Assembly: GCF_005490785.1 (NCBI RefSeq)
Contig: NZ_CP027295.1
Coordinates: 1,426,001 to 1,490,000 of the forward strand
From: Brachybacterium sp. SGAir0954
Lineage (GTDB): Bacteria > Actinomycetota > Actinomycetes > Actinomycetales > Dermabacteraceae
DNA length: 64,000 nucleotides
Direction: 5' to 3'
The translations under genes were made by a program, and so were the position numbers. Numbering within the stretch: the stretch's first letter is position 1; each line of letters opens with the position of its first letter. Under the pieces are notes generated by a model. It ran no database searches. It saw nothing but the letters and a program-made list of their open reading frames with translations, and was not told the DNA's origin. Positions 24,329-33,602 of the stretch are shown one piece after another.

Positions 24329-24338
24329 AGTCCCCCTC

Positions 24339-24382
24339 CGCCGACGGGCGGGTCTCCCCACGGGGAGGCCCGCCCGTCGGCG
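24339..24382 (+). terminator. terminator after nrdE
   Basis: 14-bp stem CGCCGACGGGCGGG / CCCGCCCGTCGGCG with an inner TCTCCCC-ACG-GGGGAGG arm, ten bases after the stop. It closes nrdHIE, arguing that no nrdF ever followed in the current layout. Confidence 0.9.
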
Positions 24383-24424
24383 TCCGTGACGTCCGTCCAC
24401 AGCGTGCGAAGCACCGAGGCGTCC

Positions 24425-24583
24425 GTGCTGATCCCGGTCGCGGTGATCGGGGAGCTCATCCTCTGGGGAGCAGTTCTGCTCATGACCGGCTATCGCAGCG
24501 TCATGCCGCTGTGGGTCTACCCGTCCTGGCTGCGTCCGCAGCGTCGCGCCGAGCGGGAGCGGCTGCGCGCGAACGACCACTGA
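24425..24583 (+). CDS. small single-pass membrane protein (52 aa)
   Basis: GTG at 24425 preceded by GAGG; an in-frame GTG at 24386 lies against the nrdE terminator and is less likely. VAVIGELILWGAVLLMTGYR is a membrane helix, followed by VMPLWVYPSWLRPQRRAERE, a basic cytoplasmic tail. No family recognised, and supported mainly by the hydropathy pattern and gap position. Confidence 0.45.
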   Translation: MLIPVAVIGELILWGAVLLMTGYRSVMPLWVYPSWLRPQRRAERERLRANDH

Positions 24584-24620
24584 GCCCTGCGCGAACGCCG
24601 ACCCCGCTGGCGCGGCGCGC

Positions 24621-25580
24621 TCAGCCCTCCTCGCGGGCTCCGGACCGACCGGCGGTGAAGCGGCGGGTGGCCGCGAGGTCGAGATCGCCGAGGCCCGCGT
24701 CGACGAGCTCGTCGTAGGCGGCGCGCAGGGCCGGGAGCAGAGTGCCCTGGGTGCCGGTGGCCTCCGCGGTCTCCGCCGCGAAGCGGAGGTCCTTGACCAT
24801 GTACTTCGCGACGCCGCTCGGGGAGTCGTCGCCGGTCGTGAACTTCTCGCGGCGCGCCCGGAGGAACGCGGAGCCCGCGTAGCCGCCGCCCAGCACGTCG
24901 AAGAGGGTCTCGAGGTCGATCCCGCTGCGCTCGGCGAGCACGGTCACCTCGCCCAGGGCGAGCGCGGTCGCGCCGACGATGAGCTGGTTGCAGGCCTTGG
25001 CGACCTCGCCGGCGCCGAGCGGGCCCAGGCGCACGGGAGTGCCGCAGGCGGCGAGCAGGCGGGCCGCGAGGGCCGTGTCCTCCTCGGCGCCGCCGAGCAT
25101 GATCGACAGGGTGCCGGCGCGGGCGCCGTCCTCGCCGCCGGAGACGGGGCAGTCCACGACCCGCACGCGGCCGTCGGTGCGGGAGCGGAGGTCCGCGTCG
25201 AGGGCGCGCACGGCGACGGGGGAGGAGGTGGAGCCGATCATGAGCAGGAGGTCGCCCGCGCCGGCGAGCAGGCCGTCCTCGCCCTCGAGCAGGGGCTCGA
25301 GCTCGGGGAGGTCCGGGAGCATGACGAGCACGGCGGTGCTCGCCGCGGCGAGCTCGCGCGGGGTCGCGGCCCAGGCGGCGCCCCGGTCGGTGAGCTCGGG
25401 CCGAGGCCGGCGGGAGCTCACCGTGAGCGCGCCGTGGGCGGCGAGGAGGTGCTCGGCCATGGGCAGGCCCATGGCGCCGAGGCCCAGCACGCCCACCGTC
25501 GGCGCCGGGCCGTCCGGAGCGGAGGCGGGTGACACCGGCTGGGGTGTCGGGGCGGGGAGGAGGACGTCGTCGTGGCTCAT
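24621..25580 (-). CDS. beta-hydroxyacid dehydrogenase (tartronate semialdehyde reductase/HIBADH-like)
   Basis: 319 residues with a 27-residue Pro-rich leader. NAD(P) loop VGVLGLGAMGLPMAEHLL, substrate-binding DCPVSGGEDGARAG, catalytic Lys in GAGEVAKACNQLIVG, and the C-terminal D..A....A (VKDLRFAAETAEA) helix define the 3-hydroxyisobutyrate/2-hydroxy-3-oxopropionate family. It is divergent from a D-2-hydroxyacid dehydrogenase with an operator-like palindrome between, so both probably serve one hydroxy-acid pathway under the local IclR protein. Exact substrate not determinable. Confidence 0.85.
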   Translation of the reverse strand: MSHDDVLLPAPTPQPVSPASAPDGPAPTVGVLGLGAMGLPMAEHLLAAHGALTVSSRRPRPELTDRGAAWAATPRELAAASTAVLVMLPDLPELEPLLEGEDGLLAGAGDLLLMIGSTSSPVAVRALDADLRSRTDGRVRVVDCPVSGGEDGARAGTLSIMLGGAEEDTALAARLLAACGTPVRLGPLGAGEVAKACNQLIVGATALALGEVTVLAERSGIDLETLFDVLGGGYAGSAFLRARREKFTTGDDSPSGVAKYMVKDLRFAAETAEATGTQGTLLPALRAAYDELVDAGLGDLDLAATRRFTAGRSGAREEG

Positions 25581-25615
25581 GGCACGAGGTTACCGCGAGA
25601 CCAAACAGTAGAACA

Positions 25616-25635
25616 GTGTCCAATATGTTGAACAC
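25616..25635. promoter_or_regulatory. IclR operator candidate between divergent dehydrogenase genes
   Basis: Imperfect palindrome GTGTCCAATATGTTGAACAC (eight of ten pairs match), centrally placed in the 123-base divergent gap. Its right half TTGAAC recurs as GTTCAA in the MFS promoter at 27653. Confidence 0.5.
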
Positions 25636-25703
25636 GCGCTAGGGTGGAGCCGCCCCCGTTGCCGAACCGGCCTCGCCGCAGAGGACCGAGCGAAGGAGCT
25701 CCC

Positions 25704-26801
25704 GTGTCCACCACCTCTCCCGCCCCCGCCGTCGGTGATCGCGCCGCCGCGCCCACCGACCGGCTCCGCGTCGTCATCGCCACGGACCTCCCCGAGGACC
25801 TCTGCCGCCGCATCGAGGAGGCGCAGCCCCGCGTCGAGGTCGTCCGCGATCATGCGCTCTACCGCCCCCGCCGCGGCCCGGCCGACTGGTCCGGCGACCC
25901 CGCCCACGAGCGCACCGCCGAGCAGCAGGCCGCCTTCGACGCGATGGTGGACTCCGCCGACGTGCTCTTCTCCCTGCCCGACGTCGACCCCGCCGCGCTC
26001 GCCCGCACCGTCGCCGCGAACCCGCGCCTGCGCTGGGTGCAGGCCATGGCCGCCGGCGGCGGCTCGCAGGTCCTCGCCGCCGGCCTCGACCGCGAGGCCC
26101 TCGACCGCATCACCTTCACCACGACCGCCGGCGTGCACGGCCGGCCGCTCGCCGAGTTCGCCCTCTTCGGCGTGCTCGCCGGCGCCAAGACCCTCCCGCG
26201 CCTCGGCGCCCAGCAGCGGGCCCACGAGTGGACCGACCGCTGGGAGATGCAGCATCTCGACGAGATGACCGTGCTCGTCGTGGGCCTCGGCGGCATCGGC
26301 CGCGCGTGCGCCTCCCTCTTCCGCGCCGCGGGCGCGCGCGTGCTCGGCACGACCCGAAGCGGCGAGGCCTTCGAGGGCGTCGACGAGCTCGTCGCGATCG
26401 ACGACCTCGCCGCCGCGGCCGCCCGCGCGGACGCGATCGTCGTGACCCTGCCCGGCACCGCCGCGACCGAGGGCCTCGTGGGCGAGGAGGTGCTCGGTGC
26501 CCTGCGTCCCGGCACGATCGTGGTGAACGTCGGCCGCGGCACCGTGATCGACGAGGTCGCGCTCCACGCCGCCCTCGAGGACGGCCGTGTGGGCTTCGCC
26601 GCCCTCGACGTCTTCGCGACCGAGCCGCTGCCGGAGTCGAGCCCCCTGTGGGATCATCCCCGTGTCCTGGTCAGCCCCCACACGGCGGCGCTGTCCTCGC
26701 GCGAGGAGGAGCGGATCGTGCGGCTGTTCGTGGACAACCTCGACCGCTTCCTCGACGGGCGGGAGCTGCGTAACGTGGTGGACACCGTCGAGTTCTACTG
26801 A
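25704..26801 (+). CDS. D-2-hydroxyacid dehydrogenase (NAD-dependent)
   Basis: 365 residues from a GTG with AAGGAG upstream. NAD-binding VLVVGLGGIGRACASLF, catalytic Arg in VNVGRGTVIDEVAL, Glu in FATEPLPESSPL and His in SPHTAALS. N-terminal catalytic half has GVHGRPLAEFAL, the region around the substrate loop. Length is slightly above the 310-340 typical because of a 20-residue leader and an insert (DWSGDPAHERTAEQ). It converts a 2-keto acid and its D-2-hydroxy acid. Sixteen bases before the IclR gene, so probably one operon. Confidence 0.9.
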   Translation: MSTTSPAPAVGDRAAAPTDRLRVVIATDLPEDLCRRIEEAQPRVEVVRDHALYRPRRGPADWSGDPAHERTAEQQAAFDAMVDSADVLFSLPDVDPAALARTVAANPRLRWVQAMAAGGGSQVLAAGLDREALDRITFTTTAGVHGRPLAEFALFGVLAGAKTLPRLGAQQRAHEWTDRWEMQHLDEMTVLVVGLGGIGRACASLFRAAGARVLGTTRSGEAFEGVDELVAIDDLAAAAARADAIVVTLPGTAATEGLVGEEVLGALRPGTIVVNVGRGTVIDEVALHAALEDGRVGFAALDVFATEPLPESSPLWDHPRVLVSPHTAALSSREEERIVRLFVDNLDRFLDGRELRNVVDTVEFY

Positions 26802-26817
26802 TCGACCAGGAGTGCCC

Positions 26818-27600
26818 ATGAGCGCCAGCACCACCCCCGAGGGGCGCGACCCCTCACCCGCCGTGAGCCGTGCGATGGGGGTGCTGCGGGCGCTCGAGGC
26901 CGCCGGCGCCCCGCTGACCCTCTCCGAGGTCGCCCGCGGCCTCGGGATCGCGAAGTCCTCCGCCTCGAACATCTGCCAGGCCCTCGAGGTGGAGGGCATG
27001 ATCCAGCGTGCCGAGAGCGGCTACCGCCTGGGGCTGCGCACCGCGGAGCTCGGCGGTGCCTTCGCCGCCCAGTTCAACCAGGTGCGCGAGTTCTACGCCG
27101 TCGTCGAGGCGGATCCGCTGCTGCGCGGCCAGGTCGTGCAGGTCGCCATGCTCGACGTGCCCGACGCGATCTACCTCGCCCGCCACGAGGGTCGTCGTGA
27201 GCGCCTCGGCACGCCGCTCGGCTCGCGCCTGCCGCTCGTGCACTGCGCGGTCGGCAACGCCATGCTGCTCGCCATGGGCGATGCCGAGGTCGAGGAGGTC
27301 CTCGGGGCCTCGACCTTCACGCCCTCCACCGAGCTGTCCGTGCGCACCCCGCAGCAGGTGCGCGAGAAGATCGCCGCCGCCCGGGAGCGCGGCTACGCGA
27401 TCGACCGCGGGGAGTCCTTCGCCGGCGTCCACGGCGTCGCCGCGCCCCTGGATCCCTGGCAGCCCGGTGACCCCCGCATGGCCGTCGGCGTCGCCCTCAG
27501 CGCCGCCGAGGCGGACGAGGGCACCGTCGCGGGCATCGGCGAGGCCCTCGTGGGGATCGCCGCCCAGCTCACGAACCCGCTCTCGCGCCGCCCGTCCTGA
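26818..27600 (+). CDS. IclR-family transcriptional regulator
   Basis: 260 residues. Winged HTH 15-75 (LTLSEVARGLGIAKSSASNI, recognition helix, GYRLGLRTAELG) and a C-terminal effector domain (PLGSRLPLVHCAVGNAMLLA, RGYAIDRGESFAGVHGVAAP). Close paralogue of the IclR at 47250-48026, sharing GIAKSS(A/T)SN, LG.RTAELGG and Q(V/I)REF segments. It likely regulates the flanking hydroxy-acid dehydrogenases and MFS transporter through TTGAAC/GTTCAA sites. Confidence 0.92.
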   Translation: MSASTTPEGRDPSPAVSRAMGVLRALEAAGAPLTLSEVARGLGIAKSSASNICQALEVEGMIQRAESGYRLGLRTAELGGAFAAQFNQVREFYAVVEADPLLRGQVVQVAMLDVPDAIYLARHEGRRERLGTPLGSRLPLVHCAVGNAMLLAMGDAEVEEVLGASTFTPSTELSVRTPQQVREKIAAARERGYAIDRGESFAGVHGVAAPLDPWQPGDPRMAVGVALSAAEADEGTVAGIGEALVGIAAQLTNPLSRRPS

Positions 27601-27652
27601 CCTCCGGCCGGCCCTCCGGCGTCGCGGCCGTGGATCCACAGGAAACCCGTTC

Positions 27653-27690
27653 GTTCAACCTGTTGCACAGCGTTCAGAATTGAGTACAGT
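27653..27690 (+). promoter_or_regulatory. promoter with overlapping IclR-type operator for the MFS gene
   Basis: -35 TTGCAC (27663-27668), 16-base spacer, -10 TACAGT (27685-27690). The imperfect inverted repeat GTTCAAC-CT-GTTGCAC (27653-27668) overlaps the -35, so an IclR-type protein would block or assist polymerase. Confidence 0.5.
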
Positions 27691-27762
27691 GGGCGTCACC
27701 CGCGGCGCACGCCGCCCGCATCCGACGCCCTTGCCCGCTTCGGTCGCATCGAAGGAGATGCC

Positions 27763-29316
27763 ATGAGCTCGACGACGAACTCCCCTCACCCCACGGGGGC
27801 CCCGCAGCCCGACGCCACGGACCCTGCTGCCGCCGCTGCGTCCGCTGACTACGCCGCGAACCTCCGCCGCGCCACGCTCTCCTCGAGCATCGGCAGCGCG
27901 ATGGAGTACTTCGACTTCGCGATGTACGGCCTCATGACCGCGCTCGTGTTCAACACACTGTTCTTCCCCGAGGGCAACCCCGCGATGAACACCGTCGCCG
28001 CCTTCGGCATCTACGGCGTCGGCTTCGTCGCCCGCCCCTTCGGCGGACTCATCTTCGGCACCCTCGGCGACCGCCTGGGCCGCAAGTGGGTCCTCGTGAT
28101 CACGGTGCTGCTCATGGGTGGCGCCTCCACCCTCATCGGCGTGCTGCCCACCTTCCATCAGGCCGGCTACCTCGCCCCGATCATGCTCGTGGTGCTCCGC
28201 CTCCTGCAGGGACTCGGTGCGGGCGCCGAGCAGGCCGGGGCCACCGTGCTCATGGCCGAGTACTCGCCCGTGCGCCGCCGCGGCTTCTTCTCCGCCCTGC
28301 CGTTCATCGGCATCCAGGGCGGCACGCTCCTCGCCGCGCTCGTCTTCTCCCTGCTCACCCTCATGCCCGAGGAGTCCTTCCTCGCCTGGGGCTGGCGCCT
28401 GCCCTTCCTCGCCTCGTTCGTGCTGATCATCATCGCGCTGTTCATCCGCTCCCACCTGCGCGAGACCCCCACCTTCGTGCACCTCGAGAAGCACGAGCAG
28501 GTCGCCGAGCGTCCCCTGCGCGAGATCTTCACCCGCGGCCGCGCCGGGGTCGTCGTCGGCATCGGCCTGCGCATGGCGGAGAACGGCGGCAGCTACATGT
28601 TCCAGTCGCTCGCCCTCGCCTTCGTGACCTCCGCCGCGATCGGCATGGACCGCGGCACCGTCACCTGGGGCGTCACGATCGGTGCGCTCATCGGCATGAT
28701 CACGGTCCCGCTCTCCGGCCACCTCTCCGACCGGTTCGGCCGCGTGCCCGTCTACCGCGCCGGCGCCGTCTTCATGCTCGCCTACACCTTCCCGGCCTGG
28801 TACCTGCTCTCCTCCGCGGGGGAGGGCGTCGCGGTCGCCGTCATCGCGATCGGCATCGGCGTCGCCGTGAACACCATGCTCGGCCCGCAGTGCGCGATGC
28901 TGCCCGAGCTCTTCGGCGCCAAGCACCGCTACCTCGGCGTGGCCATGGCCCGCGAGATCTCCGCGGTGCTCGCCGGCGGCCTCGCCGGCGTGCTCGGCGC
29001 GTCGATGCTCGCCTGGACCGGCGGCAACTGGACCGTGCTCGCCGTCTACATGGGCACGCTCGCCTCGATCACCGTCGCCTCGACCTTCCTGGTCCCCGAG
29101 ACCCGCGGCCGTGACCTGCTCCGCACGGAGGACGCCCTGCGCATCTCCTGCGACGAGCACGACCACGACGTCCCCGACGTGCCCGCCGCGGCTCTCGCCC
29201 AGGTCCCCGCACAGGATGCGGTGCCGACGGACGGCGCCGTGGACGGCGGCCGCGCATCCGTCGGCCCCGAGACCGCCGGGGCGGGCCGGACCCCGCTGCC
29301 GACGACCGCCGGCTGA
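27763..29316 (+). CDS. MFS metabolite:proton symporter (MHS/ProP-ShiA type)
   Basis: 517 residues, ATG with AAGGAG upstream. SSSIGSAMEYFDFAMYGLMT and the loop GDRLGRKWVLVITVLLMG are hallmarks of the MHS family that imports organic acids such as alpha-ketoglutarate, shikimate or citrate with protons. Twelve hydrophobic helices; central motif RRRGFFSALPFIGIQGG; later LSDRFGRVPVYRAG. The last 70 residues are a cytoplasmic acidic tail. It lies in the IclR/hydroxyacid dehydrogenase cluster, so a hydroxy- or keto-acid substrate is likely. Confidence 0.88.
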   Translation: MSSTTNSPHPTGAPQPDATDPAAAAASADYAANLRRATLSSSIGSAMEYFDFAMYGLMTALVFNTLFFPEGNPAMNTVAAFGIYGVGFVARPFGGLIFGTLGDRLGRKWVLVITVLLMGGASTLIGVLPTFHQAGYLAPIMLVVLRLLQGLGAGAEQAGATVLMAEYSPVRRRGFFSALPFIGIQGGTLLAALVFSLLTLMPEESFLAWGWRLPFLASFVLIIIALFIRSHLRETPTFVHLEKHEQVAERPLREIFTRGRAGVVVGIGLRMAENGGSYMFQSLALAFVTSAAIGMDRGTVTWGVTIGALIGMITVPLSGHLSDRFGRVPVYRAGAVFMLAYTFPAWYLLSSAGEGVAVAVIAIGIGVAVNTMLGPQCAMLPELFGAKHRYLGVAMAREISAVLAGGLAGVLGASMLAWTGGNWTVLAVYMGTLASITVASTFLVPETRGRDLLRTEDALRISCDEHDHDVPDVPAAALAQVPAQDAVPTDGAVDGGRASVGPETAGAGRTPLPTTAG

Positions 29317-29342
29317 CGGCACCCGCCCCTCCCGGGGCGCAG

Positions 29343-29388
29343 GAACGCCGGAGGGCGCTGGGAGATCTCCCAGCGCCCTCCGGCGTTC
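29343..29388. terminator. bidirectional terminator: perfect 46-base palindrome
   Basis: GAACGCCGGAGGGCGCTGGG continues into AGA and its exact complement, ending GGCGTTC; 23 bp without mismatch. It lies between the convergent MFS genes. Confidence 0.85.
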
Positions 29389-29413
29389 GTCGTGCACCTC
29401 GAGGGTGCTCCGC

Positions 29414-30898
29414 TCAGGAGCGGCGGCGGTACCGCTCGGAGCTGCGGGTCGTGGGCAGCAGGGTGTCCGCCTGCTCGAGGGACAGCCCGTTCGTCTCCGG
29501 CAGGAACAGCTTCACGAACAGCAGCGAGATCACCGCGAAGGCCGTGAAGATGCCGTACGCGAGCCCCAGCGACACGTCCGCCACCACCGGGAAGGAGGTG
29601 CTGACGATGAAGTTCGCGATCCAGTGCATGCCGGTCGCCACGCCCATCGCCTTGCCGCGCAGGCGGGTCGGGAAGATCTCGCCCAGCAGCACCCACAGCA
29701 CGGGGCCCCAGGTCGCGCCGAAGAAGACCACGTAGAGGTTCGCGGCGACCAGCGCGATCGGGCCCCACGCCCCCGGCAGGGACGGTGCGCCGTCGACCTC
29801 GACGGACTGCGAGAAGGACAGGGCGAGCGTCGCGAGGGTGACGATCATGCCGCTCGAGCCGATCAGCAGCAGCAGCCGACGGCCGATCCGGTCCACGAGA
29901 CCGATCGCGATGAACGTGACGGCGATGTTCACCAGACCCGTCACCACGGAGATCGTGAACGAGTCGGACTCGGTGAAGCCCACGGACTGCCACAGGGTCG
30001 TGGAGTAGTAGAAGATCGCGTTGATGCCCACGAACTGCTGGAGCATGCCGGCGGCGATACCGACCCACACGATGGGCTTCAGGCCCAGCAGGCTGCCCTT
30101 GAGGGAGCCCGAGCGGCCGATCTCCTCGTCCTTGAGCGCCTCGCGGATGTCCCGCAGCTCGCGGTCCATCTCCTCGGGCGCGACGATCGTCGCGAGCACC
30201 TCGCGAGCCTTCTCCTCCTTGCCCTTCATCATGAGGAAGCGCGGGGACTCGGGGATCACGAGCGCGACCACGCCGTAGACGACGGCGGGCACGGCGCCCA
30301 CGAGGAACATCCAGCGCCAGGCCGGCAGGCCCAGCCAGAGCTGCTGGGCGGCGCCGCCGGCGCTGTTCGCGAGCACCGCGTTGGACAGCAGCGCCGCGAA
30401 GATGCCGATCGTGATCGCGAGCTGCTGGAGGGAGGCGAGGCGGCCGCGGATCTTCCGCGGGGCGATCTCCGCGATGTACGTGGGGGCGGTGACCGAGGCG
30501 ATGCCGATGCCGAGGCCGCCGATGATCCGCCAGATCACGAGATCCGCGACGCCGAAGGCGAGGCCCGCGCCGATCGAGGAGGAGAGGAACAGGACGGCGC
30601 CCACGAGCATCACCGGGATGCGGCCCCAGCGGTTCGCGAGACGACCGGCGAAGTAGGCGCCCACCGCGCAGCCCAGCAGGGCGCTCGCGACCGCGAAGCC
30701 GGTGATCGCGGGGTCGAGGCCGAACTGCCCCTCGATGGCGCCGACGGCGCCGTTGACCACGGAGGAGTCGAAGCCGAACAGGAACCCGCCGAGGGCTCCC
30801 GCGAGGGCCAGCGCGAGCACGCGCGCGCTCAGAGCCTTCGCGCCGGGGGCGGGGGAGTCGGGCGGCTCCGCGACGGTGCGGCGGGGTTCAGTGGACAC
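29414..30898 (-). CDS. sugar:proton symporter (MFS, SP family)
   Basis: 494 residues from GTG 30898 (GGAG seven bases upstream); ATG 30952 would add 18 residues. Twelve helices. SP-family signatures: GFDSSVVNGAVGAIEGQFGL, GRLANRWGRIPVML, PTYIAEIAPRKIRGRLASLQ, PESPRFLMMKGKEEKA, sugar-binding QQFVGINAIFYYSTTL and C-terminal FLPETNGLSLEQ. Likely imports a hexose or pentose; the substrate cannot be read. The N-terminal cytoplasmic extension is Pro-rich. Confidence 0.92.
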   Translation of the reverse strand: MSTEPRRTVAEPPDSPAPGAKALSARVLALALAGALGGFLFGFDSSVVNGAVGAIEGQFGLDPAITGFAVASALLGCAVGAYFAGRLANRWGRIPVMLVGAVLFLSSSIGAGLAFGVADLVIWRIIGGLGIGIASVTAPTYIAEIAPRKIRGRLASLQQLAITIGIFAALLSNAVLANSAGGAAQQLWLGLPAWRWMFLVGAVPAVVYGVVALVIPESPRFLMMKGKEEKAREVLATIVAPEEMDRELRDIREALKDEEIGRSGSLKGSLLGLKPIVWVGIAAGMLQQFVGINAIFYYSTTLWQSVGFTESDSFTISVVTGLVNIAVTFIAIGLVDRIGRRLLLLIGSSGMIVTLATLALSFSQSVEVDGAPSLPGAWGPIALVAANLYVVFFGATWGPVLWVLLGEIFPTRLRGKAMGVATGMHWIANFIVSTSFPVVADVSLGLAYGIFTAFAVISLLFVKLFLPETNGLSLEQADTLLPTTRSSERYRRRS

Positions 30899-31162
30899 GG
30901 AGGGCTCCGATGCTCGGGGACGTCTGGCACGACGCCGGATCGGGGCGACCATGCGGATTCCCCCGAACCGACTGTGGCGGCGACGAGGATAGACCCTCCG
31001 ACGGGGGCTCGGCGAGACGGTGTCAGCGGGCCGACAGAGGGGGCCGGTCCACTCCGTGGCCGTGAACGTGCACATCCGCGCGCTGCGGGGGTAGGTTCGA
31101 GCGAGCGGTCCCTGCCCCCGGCATCCCGTGTCCCCTTCCCTCCCCTCGATGTGAGATCACCG

Positions 31163-32563
31163 ATGACTGCGCCCGACGACGACCGCACCCCGTCGCAGCC
31201 CACCCCCGCACCCGAGACCCGCCGGTCCGGCGCCTCCCACGAGGACGCCGAGCCGCGCACCTTCACCGGCCCCATCCCCACCACGATGACCGGCGGCATC
31301 CCGGTGCTCGAGGACCTCGCCGACCGCGACCTCGCGCACCTCCCCAGCGAGGCCGAGTACGCCCGCACCCGCTCCAAGGTCACCGTCATGGTGATCGTCG
31401 TGCTCACGACGCTCAGCGCGATCGGCCCGCTCGCGACCGACATGTACATCCCGGCGTTCCCGGACGTGACGAGCGACCTCGGCACCACGGCCGCCCTGCT
31501 GCAGCTGACGATCACCGCGTTCTTCGTCGGCACCGCGGGCGGTCAGATCGTCGCCGGCCCGCTCTCCGACCGCCTCGGCCGCCGCGGACCGCTGCTCGTC
31601 GGGATCGTGCTGTGCCTCGTCGGTTCGATCGTCTGCGCGCTCGCGCCGAACATCCAGGTGCTCCTGATCTTCCGCGTGCTGCAGGGGATCGGCGGGGGCT
31701 TCGGCATGGTGCTGGGCCGCGCGGTCCTCATCGACCTCACCGACGGCCCCGAGCTGTTCCGCACCATGAACATCATGCAGGGCGTGGGCGGCGTCGCCCC
31801 GATCGTCGCCCCGCTGCTGGGCGGGCTGATCCTGCTGGTCGGCCAGTGGCGCGAGGTGTTCCTCGTGATCGCCGCGATGTCCCTGATCTCGCTGATCGGC
31901 GTGCTGTTGCTGATCCCCGAGTCGCTGCCGCGCTCCCGGCGCCACAGCGGCGGGTTCCGGCTGTTCCTCACGAGCACCGGGGACCTCCTGCGCCGCCCCC
32001 AGTTCACCTCGTACATGATGGTCAACGCCTTCTCCGCGTTCTCCCTCATGGCCTACGTCGCCGCCTCCTCCTTCGTCATGCAGGAGATGCTCGGCTTCAG
32101 CTCGCAGGAGTACTCGGTGCTCTTCGCGATCAACTCGGTGGGCATGATGGCGATGTCGCTCACCTCCGCGCGGCTCTCCGGCCGCGTGGCCCCGCGCACC
32201 CTCGTGAAGGTCGGCCTCTCGGTGACGTCCGTCGCCTCCGTGAGCCTGCTGATCGGCGCGCTGCTGCTGGGCACCCCGGCGTGGATCGTCATCCCGGGCT
32301 TCTTCCTCATGGTCGCCCCGCAGGGCCTCATCTTCGGCAACGCGGGCGCCCTCGCCTCGCGCGAGGCGCTGGACCGCGCGGGCACCGGCTCCGCCCTGCT
32401 GGGCCTCGGCTTCTCGTTCTCCGCCTCGATCGCCTCGCCGCTCGTGGGCGTCGCGGGCACCGAGTCCGCCGTGCCGATGGGCATCGTCATGGTCGTCGGC
32501 GTCGCCGCCTCGGTCACGTGCCTGGTGATCGCCGGACGCACCCGGCACCGCGCGACGGCCTGA
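31163..32563 (+). CDS. Bcr/CflA-type multidrug MFS transporter
   Basis: 466 residues; an in-frame GTG at 31151 is an alternative start. About 75 cytoplasmic residues precede twelve helices. The first loop region GPLATDMYIPAFPDVTSDLG and GQIVAGPLSDRLGRRGPLLV, then RVLQGIGGGFGMVLGRAVLI, are diagnostic of the drug:H+ antiporter-1 Bcr/CflA group. Exports drugs or metabolites. It stands alone, convergent with the HAAS/PadR pair. Confidence 0.88.
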   Translation: MTAPDDDRTPSQPTPAPETRRSGASHEDAEPRTFTGPIPTTMTGGIPVLEDLADRDLAHLPSEAEYARTRSKVTVMVIVVLTTLSAIGPLATDMYIPAFPDVTSDLGTTAALLQLTITAFFVGTAGGQIVAGPLSDRLGRRGPLLVGIVLCLVGSIVCALAPNIQVLLIFRVLQGIGGGFGMVLGRAVLIDLTDGPELFRTMNIMQGVGGVAPIVAPLLGGLILLVGQWREVFLVIAAMSLISLIGVLLLIPESLPRSRRHSGGFRLFLTSTGDLLRRPQFTSYMMVNAFSAFSLMAYVAASSFVMQEMLGFSSQEYSVLFAINSVGMMAMSLTSARLSGRVAPRTLVKVGLSVTSVASVSLLIGALLLGTPAWIVIPGFFLMVAPQGLIFGNAGALASREALDRAGTGSALLGLGFSFSASIASPLVGVAGTESAVPMGIVMVVGVAASVTCLVIAGRTRHRATA

Positions 32564-32576
32564 GCCGCCCCGCCCC

Positions 32577-33602
32577 TCAGCGGGCGGGGCGCCGCTCCTC
32601 GGGGCGTTCGAGCGCGGAGTTCAGCGCCCACAGCGCCGCGTAGAGCACACCGGCCACGGGCCAGATGATCCAGGTGCGTCCCCAGTCGCCGGTGAAGAAG
32701 CTCCATCCGAGGTAGACCCCTGCGAAGACGGGCCAGTACACCGCGGCGATCGCGCGGACGGCGGGCGACGAGCTGTTCTCGAGCGACTCCTCGCCGGTCT
32801 CGGTGGCGAGCAGCGTCTCGGCGACGTCGGAGGACCAGCTCGTGGAGAACATGAAGGCGATGCCGAGCGCGACCATGACCAGCGTGCCCACCACGCCGTA
32901 GAGCGGCAGCACGCTGCTGCTGTCGCCGTCCGCCGCGAAGGCGGTGAGCACCACCGGCGCGGCGGCGAGGATCCACAGCGTGGTCGCGACGGCGCCGCCG
33001 ATCGCGCGGGTGCGGGCGTGCTCGGTGCGGAGGTCCGCGGCGTAGCGACGCACCTCGGGGGAGGGGCGTGACGTCCTCTCGGTCACGTCCTCGAACCCGG
33101 CGAGCCGGGCCCCACGGACGGTCATCAGCACCACGCCGGCGGCGACCACCACCAGCAGCAGCACGAGTCCGATCCCGATCGCCCAGGGGGCCGGCTCGGG
33201 GACGACCGTGCCGTGCACGGCGATCGCGAGCATCAGGGGGACGGGGCACAGCACGAACAGCACGATCGAGGCGGCCGAGAAGCCCTGGACCCCGCGCGCG
33301 GCGGCGGCGTACTCCTGCGCCCGCGGGAGGTCGAGGGTGGGGCGGTCCTCGGTGTCGGAGTGCGCACCGTGCGCGGCGCGGCCCAGCTCGCGGTCGATGC
33401 CGAGCTCGCCGGCGACCTCCTCGAGGCTGCCGAAGTCCGCGATGACGCGGCCCAGGGCCTGCGACTCGGTCAGGCCCTCGCCCATGAGGCCCTGCACGGA
33501 GTCCTCCATCATGTCCCGCAGCTCGATGCGGGCCTCCCGCATGCGGGCGGTGTCGGGGTAGGGCGCGAAGAGGGTGTCGAGATAGGAGTCGATGACGCTC
33601 AT
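32577..33602 (-). CDS. HAAS-type permease-prefix membrane protein partner of PadR
   Basis: 341 residues. The N-terminal 70 residues (SYLDTLFAPYPDTARMREAR, EDSVQGLMGEGLTESQALGR, DFGSLEEVAGEL) form the HAAS/permease-prefix helical bundle found in proteins paired with PadR regulators. Residues 110-330 contain about six membrane helices. Start overlaps the padR-like stop (ATGA). Such pairs are thought to sense and transmit envelope signals; precise role unknown. Confidence 0.75.
   Translation of the reverse strand: MSVIDSYLDTLFAPYPDTARMREARIELRDMMEDSVQGLMGEGLTESQALGRVIADFGSLEEVAGELGIDRELGRAAHGAHSDTEDRPTLDLPRAQEYAAAARGVQGFSAASIVLFVLCPVPLMLAIAVHGTVVPEPAPWAIGIGLVLLLVVVAAGVVLMTVRGARLAGFEDVTERTSRPSPEVRRYAADLRTEHARTRAIGGAVATTLWILAAAPVVLTAFAADGDSSSVLPLYGVVGTLVMVALGIAFMFSTSWSSDVAETLLATETGEESLENSSSPAVRAIAAVYWPVFAGVYLGWSFFTGDWGRTWIIWPVAGVLYAALWALNSALERPEERRPAR

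Noticed and set aside
29111..31162. Plus-strand extension of the Bcr/CflA transporter frame (1150 codons in all)
   Set aside because: The upstream part is opposite the sugar symporter gene and has shadow composition; the transporter starts at ATG 31163.
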